Below are positions 1-10,435 of a stretch of 64,000 bases of DNA, one piece after another. Origin of the DNA: Diploptera punctata (lineage: Eukaryota; Arthropoda; Insecta; Blattodea; Blaberidae); contig JASPKZ010007539.1 in assembly GCA_030220185.1 (NCBI GenBank), forward strand, positions 186,001 through 250,000, read 5' to 3'. The translations under genes and the position numbers were made by a program. Below the pieces are notes generated by a model. The model saw nothing but the letters and a program-made list of their open reading frames with translations, was not told the origin of the DNA and searched no databases. Every line of letters begins with the position of its first letter. Position 1 is the first letter of the stretch.

Positions 1-1152
1 GCTTGAAAAATGCAATGAATATGGAATAGAAACACACCACCTCTTCAAAGATTTCAAGGCGGCATATGATAGTATAGACTGGGCGCAATTATTTGCAGCA
101 ATGCAAGAATTTAAAATACCTCTGAAACTTATTGCATTGGTTAAAATAACAATGAATAATACTAAATGTCAGATTATGATTAATAACGCATTAACTGAGC
201 CTATTGATACAAAAAATGGAGTACAACAAGATTCTCTTGCATGTCTACTTTTTAATATTGCCCTTGAAAAAGTGGTAAGAGACGCAGGTCTTAATATAAG
301 GGGAACCATCTTTCATAAATCTGTGTAAATTCTTGCATATGCTGACGATATAGATATAATAGGAAGAAGTCAATTAGCCATGAAGGATGCATTTATTAGC
401 CTAGAGAAGGCAGCAAAAAGAATGAATCTTAAAATTAACCAGGCCAAGACAAAACATATGTCTGTGATTAAAGGTAAATGTGAAGCTTGCCCATCTAGTT
501 TGGAAGTTGGCGCATATAAATTTGAACTGGTTCATAGCTTTGTTTATCTAGGATCTGAAGTTAATTGTAGAAATGACAATTCAGCTAAAATACATCTACG
601 GTTCATGGCTGCAAACAAATGCTTTTTTGGACTCAGGAAAATGTTTAGATCTCAGTTTATATCTAGAAAGACAAAAATACTCATGTATAAAGTTCTCCTT
701 AGACCAGTGTTAGCATATGCATCAGAAACTTGGACCATGTTGAAATCTGATGAGGAATTATTGGGGTCTTTTGAAAGGAAGATACTGAGATCCATTTTTG
801 GTGCCGTGAAAGAAAATAATGCATGGAGAAAGAGATACAATAATGAATTATATAAACTGTACAATCAGCCAGATATTTTGAATTTTGTTAAAGTTAATAG
901 ATTGGCATGGGCTGGACACGTTATTCGCATGGACAACAAAAGGATTACAAAAAGAATTTACAATGAAAAACCACTATTGGCCAGAAAAGTTGGAAGACCT
1001 AAATTAAGATGGGAGGATGGTATAATTCAAGACATTAAGATTTTAAAAATAAAAAACTGGAAGAATGAAGCGCAGAACAGGGAAATCTGGCATAAGCTTT
1101 TGAAGGCAACCAAGGCCCACATGGGGCTTCGAGCCAATTATGATGATGATGA
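1..1152 (+). pseudogene. LINE family A, 3' half of reverse transcriptase ORF
   Basis: Non-LTR retrotransposon reverse transcriptase, cut by the window start. The frame is open from base 2. Motif A is visible as FKDFKAAYDSI near bases 50-80, a degraded motif B (GVQQDSLACLLFN) near 220-255, and motif C (LAYADDI) near 330-350. A TAA at 326-328 interrupts the frame just before motif C, so the copy is dead. The region after the RT keeps the usual LINE signatures: YLGS, RPVLAYASETW, GRPKLRWED and a terminal KAHMGL. The element ends in a short (GAT)n tail at about 1140-1151, and the open frame running on to 1276 is fortuitous. Similar C-termini occur at 9.7 kb and 12.25 kb. Clade not assigned. Confidence 0.85.
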
Positions 1153-2379
1153 ATCTTCCAGACTCGACATTCGTATTTCTATACCAAAATTTATTGTGGT
1201 AACATCCCAAAACTCAGCAAACAGATGTTTTTACGGGGGTAAGGAAAGCAAATTAGACGCGAAAGAAGCCATTTAACCTAATCAGACTTAGAAGCCATGC
1301 AAGGGCAGTCACTGAACCTAAACAAAATTATAAACTAAATTAGACTGCATTCCTTGATTTGAGGCTTCATAAACTATGTCCTGACTGTATCTAATCTTAC
1401 AGAATGAGGGTCCTAAGAACTTGGTGATGTCACAATGAATCACATGTCATAAAACCCTTCCATCCTAAAATTATGGATAAATGTACCAATGATTTGTAAT
1501 TTTACATTATAAGATAGACCTTATCATGTGGTTGCAAAACTATGATGAGTGGGGGTCAGAGTTTACCTTATGACTAGAACTGCAGACTAAAATTAATTCT
1601 TGTGGTGCCACTATGCACAAATAGTTCACTTACTTGTAGTACCAATATTAGCACATATATTTACAGTCATTTGTCATCTTGCGGTGCCTAGGCACAAGTC
1701 AGAAATTGTCATCATCTTATTGTGGTGTCGATATGGACACATGCACTTGTTCACTTGTTGGCTAATAGACTAACAACATCAATTAAAATACTTAGCAAAA
1801 GAAGACACCACGAACCGAACAAGTGAAATACATAACGTTGAATTGTCAATTATCTTCATTAATATAAAGAAGAGAATATATACCACTATATGCATTGCAT
1901 TGTTAATTAATCCATCATCAATTAAGCTGCTTCAACATAATAGTGTGACCACATGATAAATGCCAATCATTACATGTTTTGATTAATATTGTGTGTTCAA
2001 TTGTTCGACGTGTAAGGAGTTATTATTAAAGTGAGAGTGCATCTACAACCTGTCGTCATTTCTCAAGCAACGAAACCTAAACATTTCTGCCAGATCCTTG
2101 CATATCCCTGAGAGAAAGTGACTCTCAGCCTACCTTAACCCACTGAGCTACCCAAATTCCTCAAACAGGAATCCTTTCATTATCCTGGTGCCCAATAAAT
2201 CCCTTCTTTACCATCAACCTTAAAATAAGGAGACCACTACAAAACCCTCCTCCAGATTCTACACCTGTTAAACTGTGAAATGATTTCTAGAGTGAAGTGA
2301 ATAGTTCTGAATTCACATTGTTGGCAGTTAGTATATTTATTTAATGATCTTTTACAGCTAAGCTCATTAACATCACAAC
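1153..2379. other. AT-rich interval, no gene recognised
   Basis: No convincing coding region. A minus-strand stretch at about 2103-2150 resembles the 5' half of a tRNA (TAGCTCAGTGGGTTAAGG, like an A box) and may be a decayed SINE head. I found no B box at the right distance, so it is not called. Confidence 0.5.
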
Positions 2380-2586
2380 TCAAATCAGGTCAGCAAAGGG
2401 ACGACAAATTTTGTTCAGAGGCCTCTCATTTCAGGATTCAAATACTTTTTATGTTCTGTAAATGTACATGAGACCCACAGCTTTACTTCCCTTTCGAAAG
2501 GAAGCCACGTTCAGAATTTTCATGCCCTATTAAATCCTGTCTCGGTTTGATCCCACAAACCTCAGACCATGATAACCACTAGTCCA
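2380..2586 (-). mobile_element. Possible tRNA-derived SINE, a fourth family
   Basis: Read on the minus strand, the unit begins with GGTGGACTAGTGGTTATC, like a tRNA A box, and continues with TGTGGGATCAAACC, like a B box about 30 bases downstream. The body (AAGTAAAGCTGTGGGTCTC and following) resembles insect tRNA-SINE bodies I have seen. No target duplication was found and there is no second copy in the window, so the call is tentative. Confidence 0.4.
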
Positions 2587-3527
2587 CCAGGAATTGAGAT
2601 TGATATTTTGTTTTATTCACTGATATTCTGTTTAATGTTCTTCAAAATAAGGTTTTTGTTATTGCTTACTGCACTGGGAAGATTAAGATTAAATTTGACT
2701 TGATCAATAATCAATGAAATGAAGAAAAGTTTTCTTTATTTGAGAAAATTGAAATTTTAATTGTAATAACATAACTTCTCATCAAGAAAGAAGAGGGGGT
2801 ATTCCAAGAATTCCTTATGCTATATTTAAAAATGTTGGACACCATTTTAATACAAATGAGTCTGAGATTTAAAGACCACAAAGAGTTATGATCTCTCAGC
2901 CTTGCTGAATCGAAATTTAAACAGTATGACAATAAATTTAGAAGTTTACAAAAATGTTCTCAATAAGTATTTTATAAATTTTCAAGCCTAAAGAAAGAAC
3001 TTTGTATCTTATGTACTGATAGGTCTTACAGAAATCGCAATGATGAAAATAGTGGAACGTAAAAAATTTATAGACATGACTGAAAAAAAATAAAAAAAAC
3101 ACTAATTATTCTACTTGATTGTGCCCATACTTTCTATGGTTTTTTCTAAGGAAAGCTATTCCTGTTTTAAAAGACTGAAAACATTTACTTTCAACATAAC
3201 ATAGAAATAACTGAAATCATGAGCCATCATAGCTCTCCACAAGGATCTACTGATATTTTAGTTAAATGAACACATTTTATGAGAACATCATGGCACATTT
3301 TCAGCTCAACTTAAAATATCCTAACTTTCATATGCAGGCTTATGAATGTAGTGTTGAATTAGTAAATAAGTTTACTAGTAGAGTATGTGGTTTACAAAAA
3401 TCTTAGTAACATCAGTAAAATTGCAAGTAAGCCTAATTGTCACCACTCCCACTGCAGTTGTATTGCAACAAATTGTATTGTGAAACAAAATAAATTAGAA
3501 TTGTATAACAAATAAATTAAATCTAAT
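2587..3527. other. AT-rich interval, nothing recognised
   Basis: Only short chance reading frames. No repeat shared with the rest of the window was noticed. Confidence 0.5.
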
Positions 3528-3538
3528 ATATGAATGTT

Positions 3539-3645
3539 GAAGCTACCACACCTACGATTCCCTAGTAAAGCTGCAAGCATAGCATGAAAATGCTATGATT
3601 GCAGTGAAGGACCTGCCTTCGGGCAGAATTATTATGGATGGATGG
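3539..3645 (+). mobile_element. SINE A, 5'-truncated copy
   Basis: The last ~107 bases of SINE family A (full copies at 7.1, 35.6 and 60.3 kb). It includes the palindrome GCATAGCATGAAAATGCTAT and the tail hairpin CTGCCTTCGGGCAG, and ends in (ATGG)n. It is flanked by an 11-bp target duplication (ATATGAATGTT at 3528-3538 and 3646-3656), so it was inserted already truncated, as expected for LINE-driven reverse transcription. Confidence 0.9.
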
Positions 3646-3656
3646 ATATGAATGTT

Positions 3657-3934
3657 TTTTTTTTGAGTTGTTACTTGACTCACCTCATACTTCTTAACTC
3701 CCTCGCAGATCCGGATTTCGTCACTGTATTTGTGACATTCTCAATGCTGTTCACATTCACAACAGACGTCCAATGGTGGATGTAAGTTGTGAACATGGAC
3801 AGCATTAAGAATGTCACAAATACAGTGACGAAATCCGGATCTGCGAGGGAGTTAAGAAGTATGAGGTGAGTCAAGTAACAACTCAACAAAATTAAAATAA
3901 ACCTCATAGTGTTATTTCTTACCTACATAACTTA
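3657..3934 (+). mobile_element. Foldback 1: inverted-repeat insertion with hammerhead-like apex
   Basis: Two inverted arms of roughly 90-100 bases (about 3667-3772 and 3785-3890) share GATCCGGATTTCGTCACTG and its complement, GAGGTGAGTC and adjoining sequence. The second arm extends into AAATAAACCTCAT. The left flank is the right-hand copy of the SINE A target duplication, and a third copy (3935-3945) follows the element, so it inserted at the same site as the SINE. Degenerate hammerhead elements lie near the apex. The motif ATAAACCTCA also occurs in the leader of the Penelope-like element at 20.4 kb, so I infer a Penelope-type origin. Confidence 0.65.
3800..3845 (+). ncRNA. Degenerate hammerhead ribozyme-like motif
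   Basis: Stem II is GTCAC/GTGAC (3813-3829). It is followed by GAAA (3830-3833), a stem III ATCC/GGAT and a possible NUH cleavage site ending in C. Stem I could pair GCA with TGC. The CUGANGA box is damaged here (ATTAAGA) and in the opposite arm (TTGAGAA), so activity is not expected. Confidence 0.4.
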
Positions 3935-4144
3935 ATATGAATGTTTGTTTGATTGTATTTTATGCATGGCCATACTGTTGATCCGATTGTGATGGGGCTT
4001 TTTGCAAAATGTTCAGGAGATTCCCGGGATGAATGTAGGCTATAAGAGAGTTGTGATACTCAACTCAACTCCCAATTCCTTAAAAATCACCCTTTGTAGT
4101 AGAAAACTTGAAAAAAGTATCTCTTTGGATGCTTAAATGGCAAG

Positions 4145-6501
4145 ATGCCTTCATTCATTCATAGTGTTCTGCTCAAGAGCAGGTCTTTCACTGCAAACTC
4201 AGCATTCTCCACTCTTTCCTTGACTCAGCTTTCCTTTTTTGTATCTCCATACAAACCATTTATTTTAATATTGTCTATCATCTGACGTCTTTTTCTGTCT
4301 TTAACTTTCTTTCCGTTGACCATTCCTTCTAGAGCATCCTTCAGCAGGCAGTTTCTTCTTAGCCAGTGGCCAATCCAATTTCTTTTCCTCTTCTTTATGA
4401 GTTCCAGCATTGTTCTTCTTTCATCCACTCTGTCTAGCACATCTTCATTTCTTACTTTGTCTGTCCAGTTTATACGTTCCATTCTTCTCCATATCCACAT
4501 CTTAAAAGCCTCCAGTCGCTTTTCCTCATTCCGTCGTAATGTCCACGTCTCTGCACCATATAATGCTACACTCCACACAAAGCACTTCACTAGCCTCTTT
4601 CTTATTTCTCTTGCCAAAGGTCCGCAGAAAATGCTTCTCTTCTTGTTGAAAGCTTCTTTTGCCATTGCTATCCTCTGCTTTACTTCTTGACCGCAGTTCA
4701 TGTTACTATTGATAGTACAACCCAAGTATTTGAAGCTCTCCACTTGCTCAATGGCCTCATCTTTAATCTTCATGTTTATCTTCCTTTGTTTCTTTCCTAT
4801 AATCATGGCCTTCGTCTTATTTATATTTATCTTCATCCCATAATCCTCGCACTTGCCATTCAGCTCCACCAGCATGTTCCTCAATGTCATTGCATCTTCT
4901 GCTAGCAAAGTCATATCTTCAGCAAATCTTATGCACTTTATTCTTCTTCCTCCCATGTTTATGCCTCCCGTATTACTGAAGCAGTTCTTCATTAGGTCTT
5001 CCAGGTAGATGTTGAAAAGGGTAGGTGATAGAGGACATCCTTGCCTCACCCCTCTTCCAATTTCTCTTCCCTCTGACATTTCTTCTCCTATCTTCACTTT
5101 TATTCGCTGTTTCATATAAAGACTACTTATGAGCCTCCTCTCCTTCCAGTTCATGCCAATTTTCTTCAAGATCTTCAGGAGTTTATTCCAATTTACTCTG
5201 TCAATGGCATTTTCCAGGTCAACAAATACTGCATAAACGTCTTTATCTTTTTCTATATATCTTTCTCCTATTGTTCGTATCAATCCAATTGCATCTCTTG
5301 TACCCTTTCCCTTCCTGAAGCCAAACTGTTCTTCTTCCAATTCGCTTTCCATCGTAGAACGTAAACGTCGATTTAGTGTTTGCAGGAGAATCTTTGCAGA
5401 GTGTGATATCAAGCTGATAGTCCTGAACTCCTTACATTTCTTTGCATTGTTTTTCTTCGGTATTGGTATTAACACTGTCTCAGTCAATTCTTCGGGCCAT
5501 TCACCTTCTTTATATATTGTTGCATAAACGCAAAATTTCCTTCTTTCCTTCACCCAAGATTTAACTAATTCAATGGGGATTCCATCTACCCCTATTGCTT
5601 TACCATTTTTCATTTCCTTAATTGCTAGTTCAACTTCTTCCTTCAGAATTGAAAATCCTTTTTCATCTTCTGATACGTCTTCTTCATTTTCTATATCCAA
5701 GTTAGCCGGATGATTTCTTGCCTCATATAGCTCTTCTATATATTTTTCCCATGTATTCATAATTCCCTGTTTGTCTGTTATTTCTTCATTACTTTCGTCC
5801 TCAATCAGCCACATAGTTTTCCTGCTCTTCTTTCCATAGTCCAAGCCTTTAACTTTCTGGTACATTAAATCATATTTTCCTTTCCTCTCCAGATTCTCTA
5901 GTTCTTCACATTTCTGCTTCATCCATTCTTCCCTTGCCTTGTCATTTTCTCTTCTAAGTTCGTTGTTTAGTTTCTTGTAGTTTCTTTTGGCTTCTTCTGT
6001 ATTGCTATTTTTCCATTTTCTTCTTTCTTCCATCTTCTCCAAAATTTTTTCTGTGACCCAAGGTTTCTTAATATTCTTGCTCTCTTTGTACCCTATTGTT
6101 TCCTCTGCAGCTATCTGTATAGAGGTTTTCAAATGACTCCAGTGTTCCTTTGTATTGCCATATGAGATTTCCATGGTAGAGGCTTTCTCCTGAAAATTTT
6201 GTTGGAATTTTCTCCTTTCCTCTTCAGTTTTGAGTTTCTCCAAGTCAAACTTCTTTGTTGCCTGTCTCCCTCTTATCTTCTTCAGGCAAATATCTACTTC
6301 GCCTATTAGTAGGACATGGTCTGAATTGATATCTGCTCCTGGTAGGGTTTTCGCATTTTTCAAGCAATTTCGGAATCTTTCCTGTATTAGTATGTAGTCG
6401 ATCTGGTATCGTTTGTTGTCCATATGGCTTATCCATGTGTATCTTCTTATTTTAATGTACACAGATTTGAATATCTCAAAAAGCTCTACAAAAAAGTTCA
6501 C
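4145..6501 (-). pseudogene. LINE E (RTE-like) EN-RT polyprotein, 5'-truncated, 758-codon ORF
   Basis: Endonuclease-reverse transcriptase ORF, open for 758 codons (6501-4225), with about 80 bases of 3' UTR. The N-terminus retains the end of an APE-type endonuclease: YTW, NKRYQIDYIL, GADINSDH. A charged linker is followed by the RT: FRTISLISHSAKIL, FGFRKGKGTRDAI, motif A FVDLENAIDRVNW, motif B GVRQGCPLSPTLFN, then motif C reading FAED where FADD is expected, so the first catalytic Asp is Glu. The C-terminal region has FKYLG, ALYGAETW and NWIGHWLRRNCLL. The first ~20 residues (before RRYTW) do not look like endonuclease, so the true 5' break is near 6440. The 3' end carries the hairpin and (ATGA)n shared with SINE A. 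Confidence 0.88.
4169..4182 (-). other. LINE E 3'-tail hairpin
   Basis: The palindrome CTGCTCTTGAGCAG (minus strand) is a 6-bp stem just upstream of the (ATGA)n end. It is preceded by TTGCAGTGAAAGAC. The same block ends SINE A, with CTGCCTTCGGGCAG. In stringent LINEs such tails are bound by the reverse transcriptase; that role is inferred here. Confidence 0.7.
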
Positions 6502-6539
6502 GGCATCATATGTTTATCTCTTACGGATAACTCACAATA

Positions 6540-7500
6540 ACCATTTTTGTCTGTCACTGATGCCAAGAAGATTGAGACAAGTACCTAGATTCCTGTGCAA
6601 GCATAGCAGCAAATGGCAAGTATTTTTTATGGATAATTCATAATAACGAATTTTATCCTTTAGCTCATTTATGCCAAGAAGATCGAGATAAGTAGATTCC
6701 CAGGCAACACTGGGTAATCAGCACAGGGAATCTTAAAATAATTATGATATACATTTATAATTATTTTTCATTTTACTTATTCAACTAATCAGAGGGAGCA
6801 CATTAATTTTTGTCTTTCAGCTCATTTATGCCAAGAAGATCAGGATGAGTAGATTCCCGGACAATGCTGGATAAATAGCATGCGGTATCTAAAAATAATT
6901 ACAATATAAATTTTTCCTTTTTCTTATTTAACTAAACATAAAAAACATTAATTTTCGTATTTCAGCTCATTTATGTCAAGAAGATCGGGATAAGTAGATT
7001 CCCGGACAACGCCGGGTAATCAGCAGGGATATCTAAAAAATATAAATTTATAATTATTTTTCCTTTTACTTATTCAACTAAACATCCATAGTAATTCTGC
7101 CCGAAGGCAGGTCCTTCACTGCAATCATAGCATTTTCATGCTATGCTTGCAGCTTTACTAGGGAATTGTGTAGGTGTGGTAGCTTCCCGTTGCTTTCCAC
7201 ACCGGTGAAGGATGATGATGATGATAATGGTAAGGATGATAATGATAAGGATGATGGCCATATGATTTCGGGGACCGTTTGGGCCTCAAAAGTTTTCCTG
7301 ACATTTGTCTTACAGGTGAGGAAAAACCCCCGATAAAAACCTCACCCAGAAAAACTCCCCCCAACCGGGGATCGAACTCGGGCCCGCTGCGTGACAAGGC
7401 AGCACGCTACCTCGAGACCACAGCAGTGGACCAACTAAACATAAAAGCACATTAATTTTCACTTATTTAGGTGTAGCAGCGCACGCCTGGTATTAGCTAG
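6540..7500. repeat. Degenerate tandem array, about four units of 111-157 bp
   Basis: The phrase ATGCCAAGAAGATCGAGATA recurs starting near 6561, 6672, 6829 and 6974, each followed by AAGTAGATTCCCGG-like sequence and an AT-rich spacer ending in CACATTAATTTT. Units are about 80% alike by eye. The last unit is split by a SINE A (7086-7431), and the array resumes with CACATTAATTTTC after 7443. It abuts the 5' end of LINE E. It may be a minor satellite or a 5' UTR monomer array of some element. Confidence 0.75.
7086..7431 (-). mobile_element. SINE A, full-length tRNA-derived copy
   Basis: On the minus strand it starts TCCACTGCTGTGGTCTCGAG with a tRNA-like head, then has GTTCGATCCCCGG as B box, a body with an internal (ATC)n run, the palindrome around ATAGCATGAAAATGCTAT, and the tail hairpin CTGCCTTCGGGCAG ending in ATGG. 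An 11-bp target duplication (CAACTAAACAT, 7075-7085 and 7432-7442) defines the ends. Transcription by RNA polymerase III from the internal promoter is expected for the class. Confidence 0.92.
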
Positions 7501-7999
7501 TTAGTCATACATTTACCTTAGTTTTTAGATTTTATTGCAATTCTTTCCTGAAGGAATAAATAAAATCCAATGGTAAGTTTTTCATGAAAAGTTACAGCAT
7601 CTTGAGTTTAACTATGCCTAAAAAGCCTGTTTTTCCCTTGTGGCCTATTTTGTATTTCTTGAGCTTAAAACTGGCATTTCAAGCTGAATTTATTCTTCCC
7701 TGTTTAGCATTGCCAGATATTCAGAAATCTCTAGCGATCTTCAGAATTTTATCAGATCAAAAGAAAGTAAAAACATGGCAATTAACTTTATTTTTCTATG
7801 ATTTCATAATTGTTACATCCATTTTGGTGCTAAAGGTAATGATATTATGTGGAATAGCATGTTACACATTTTAAAAGCCTAAAGTAGTATTTTAGACTAC
7901 ATTTCACAGCCAATTTTAGGTCCAAAATTCTAGTTATAAAGGTCTAATTATAAAACATTTAGCCCAGTAACCAACTAAAACAAATTCACTGGCACTATC
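7443..7999. other. Unassigned AT-rich interval
   Basis: Holds the tail of the tandem array to about 7500, then AT-rich sequence with one 96-codon frame (7584-7874, plus strand) lacking family resemblance. I do not call it a gene. Confidence 0.4.
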
Positions 8000-9440
8000 A
8001 AAATTGTAGGTTTATGGACACATGGATATAACCTCTTCATACATCTTTATCCTGAGACAACTTTTCCAATTATCCCATGGACAATTTACCTCTCACAAAT
8101 CACAGTTAATGTTACCCCACATCAATCATGGCCTACCTATGAGGTGCTTTCCCTCTGCTTTTCAACTAGGAGTTTTGATGTCCCGCCCCTCTTTCATTCC
8201 CCATTCATGCCACATATCCAACCTATCGCAGTCTATGAAACTCAACTCATTACATCTGATTTCCCATAAATATCATGCAGCTCATTGTCATGAAGTCTTC
8301 TCCATTCACCTGCCCATATTTTTTTACCAAAAAATTTTCTTAAGAACTTTATTCTCAATTACTAATAATCCTTTCTCCTCCAAGTTTTGCATCCACATAA
8401 TATAACTGAGAAAAAAAAGTTTTACACATTTTCAGTTTAATGTTTTTGAGAGAAGTTGGAATGACAAAAGTGTCCCTGTAATAGCATTCATTTTCAGAAT
8501 TGAGCATATGTTTAGTTCTTTCTGCGTCTCTGAGTTGCTGAAACTTCAAAATTTCACTCATTTGTCATTAACAGTATATAATCATTTCCAGTATGTAATG
8601 AATTTCTATGTGGCATATATTTCATTTTATTGATGTTTTCTTTCAGCCCCAATTCCTTAGAATTACTTCACAGAAAGTGCATTTTAGTCCTTAGCATCTT
8701 CTCGCTATCGCCAAATAATATTACGTAACCAGCATATACTAATATAAGTTGTGCGCCTTCTTTATCCTCATCAAATCTTTTCTTATATTGCTTGTTTTTA
8801 AAATAACCTACGCTTTCTAATGATTACAATTTAATAGTATATCTTACTCTCCCATTCTCTGTTTATACCAGTTCCTTCTTCAGTTAACCACATTTTCATC
8901 TGAACTTCCAGTATTTCGAATCTATTAGCAATTTTGATCTGGTATTCTTTCTGCAGTTCATCATTTCTTGTGTTACTTTTCTTAATTCAATTTTTTTCAG
9001 ATTAGCATTAGTTCCTCTCATAAGCAATAACCATTCTGATTTCCACCCTGTACAGATTATCCAAATTGCAAACTGCTCCTCTAACCATTCTAATTTTGAT
9101 TATGCCATTGTGCCAGCATTTATCTATTAATACATTATCTATCTGCTTTCACCACCATCTGCAGCAATCCATCTGTATTTATTAATATCCATATGGGGGT
9201 ATGTTATGCTCTTTATCTGCTTTCACCACCATCTGCAGCAATCCATCTGCATTTATTAATATCCATATGGGGGTATGTTATGCTCTTAACAATAAGATTC
9301 TGTGATGTGGGAAAGGTGACTAATCTAACCCTATTGTCTTTACTATCTTCATTTAGGAAACTAATTCATGATATAGCATGTGGAATTTTTCTTCACAAAT
9401 TCCTAGATCTTCTAGAAAGAGAAGAGTAGATAATGTTTAC
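8000..9440 (-). pseudogene. LINE D, degraded and internally deleted copy
   Basis: Minus-strand translation matches LINE D (compare 36.9-40.1 kb) in fragments. Endonuclease-end phrases (CNLD, EYQIKIANRFEIL) lie near 8900-9080. Then comes a deletion covering most of the RT, a broken motif C (VYAGYV for YADD) near 8740, LNSENECYY near 8500 and C-terminal GNERGA phrases near 8190. Frames change many times. A 74-bp segment of the endonuclease region is tandemly duplicated at 9141-9288. Confidence 0.7.
9141..9288. repeat. 74-bp tandem duplication inside LINE D remnant
   Basis: Two adjacent copies beginning ATCTGCTTTCACCACC (9141 and 9215). They differ at one base noticed (ATCTGTATT versus ATCTGCATT). 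The near-identity shows a local duplication far younger than the LINE copy around it. Confidence 0.9.
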
Positions 9441-9699
9441 AATATGAACGCAATTTTGGAAATAAACTGTTTCCAAACTGAAAGTACAAAAAACTTTAAA
9501 ATCATATGTTAAAACCCCCTGTTGAGTGAGGTGGAAGAGCTATTCAAATTCATTTATTTATAAGTTCATCTATTCTGGTATGCAAATGTTTGGTAATTAC
9601 AGGTTTATTAGATTATGCCATCATTGTAAGAATGTCACATGATGTTTATAATCCTTGAGGAAGAGACTGATGGATTTATGTAGAAAAATGGCTCGTTGC

Positions 9700-9785
9700 C
9701 AGAGACGGAGAAGTTTGGAAGAGGGTTCTGAGGGCAGCTGAGGCTCAAATCGGGCTGTAAGTGCTGCTGTTGATGATGATGATGT
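9700..9785 (+). pseudogene. LINE 3' end fragment with (GAT)n tail
   Basis: Translation gives RDGEVWKRVLRAAEAQIGL and a stop, the standard C-terminus of LINE family A-type polyproteins (compare KAHMGL at 1.1 kb), followed by a (GAT)n tail near 9766-9783. Only the last ~25 codons are present. Confidence 0.65.
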
Positions 9786-10089
9786 AGAAAAAATTATTAA
9801 TGTGGTTACTAACCCTGCTTAATTATACTATTCATCCAGTAGAAGCAGAGTATTTAATATAGAATATACAATTTTTGTACCTAAAGTATCAAAATCATAT
9901 AGAGTGAAAAACAAAATATGAAAAACTCAAACTCATCACCACCATACTTGCTAAAGAAAATTTTCTACAATACTTAATTTAAAAGTATTAAATGTAAACA
10001 TACTGTACTAGAGCAATACAATTTATTTTAAAAATGGTGTCAAACTTGTGATCATACTGTTCATAAGCAAAATACCAGCTGTTTAGTAT

Positions 10090-10092
<3 letters not shown>

Positions 10093-10132
<40 letters not shown>

Positions 10133-10423
10133 ATCCCACTACAGGCCTCAGGAGGCCCTTGGGGTAGTAGGAGGTTAAGGCTCCCACTTTTTCTTGACAA
10201 TCGGCACTTGATGTCAGCCGGGTTGTCAGCCCTGCGTGACGGCCGCCTTTACCCCAGAACAAGCGTCTGGTACTCATTTAAGTTAGAGGCTGAGTCGACC
10301 CCAGGGCCATAGTGCCGCCAGAAGGTTTGGATCAGTTTAAAAATCCTGACCCCACCGGGACTCGAACCCTCGACCTTCCGGCTTGTAGCGCAGTGCCTTA
10401 ACCACTACGCTACGGCGTGCCCC
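10093..10423 (-). mobile_element. SINE B, full-length copy with long poly(A)
   Basis: On the minus strand it begins with GGCACGCCGTAGCGTAGTGG (A-box region) and GGGTTCGAGTCCCGG (B box), and ends GTAGTGGGATCA followed by about 39 A. A 12-bp target duplication (GTTTAGTATGAG, 10081-10092 and 10424-10435) is perfect. The poly(A) end is unlike the (TTTAC)n end of the copy at 41.8 kb. Confidence 0.93.
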
Positions 10424-10435
10424 GTTTAGTATGAG

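Noticed and set aside
2103..2150. Isolated tRNA-like A-box sequence
   Set aside because: No B box at suitable distance and no second copy.
4316..4905. Plus-strand ORFs of 124 and 72 codons
   Set aside because: Antisense of the LINE E C-terminal region.
10083..10312. ORFs running through the poly(T) tract (poly-Phe or poly-Lys proteins)
   Set aside because: They are translations of the SINE B poly(A) tail and body.
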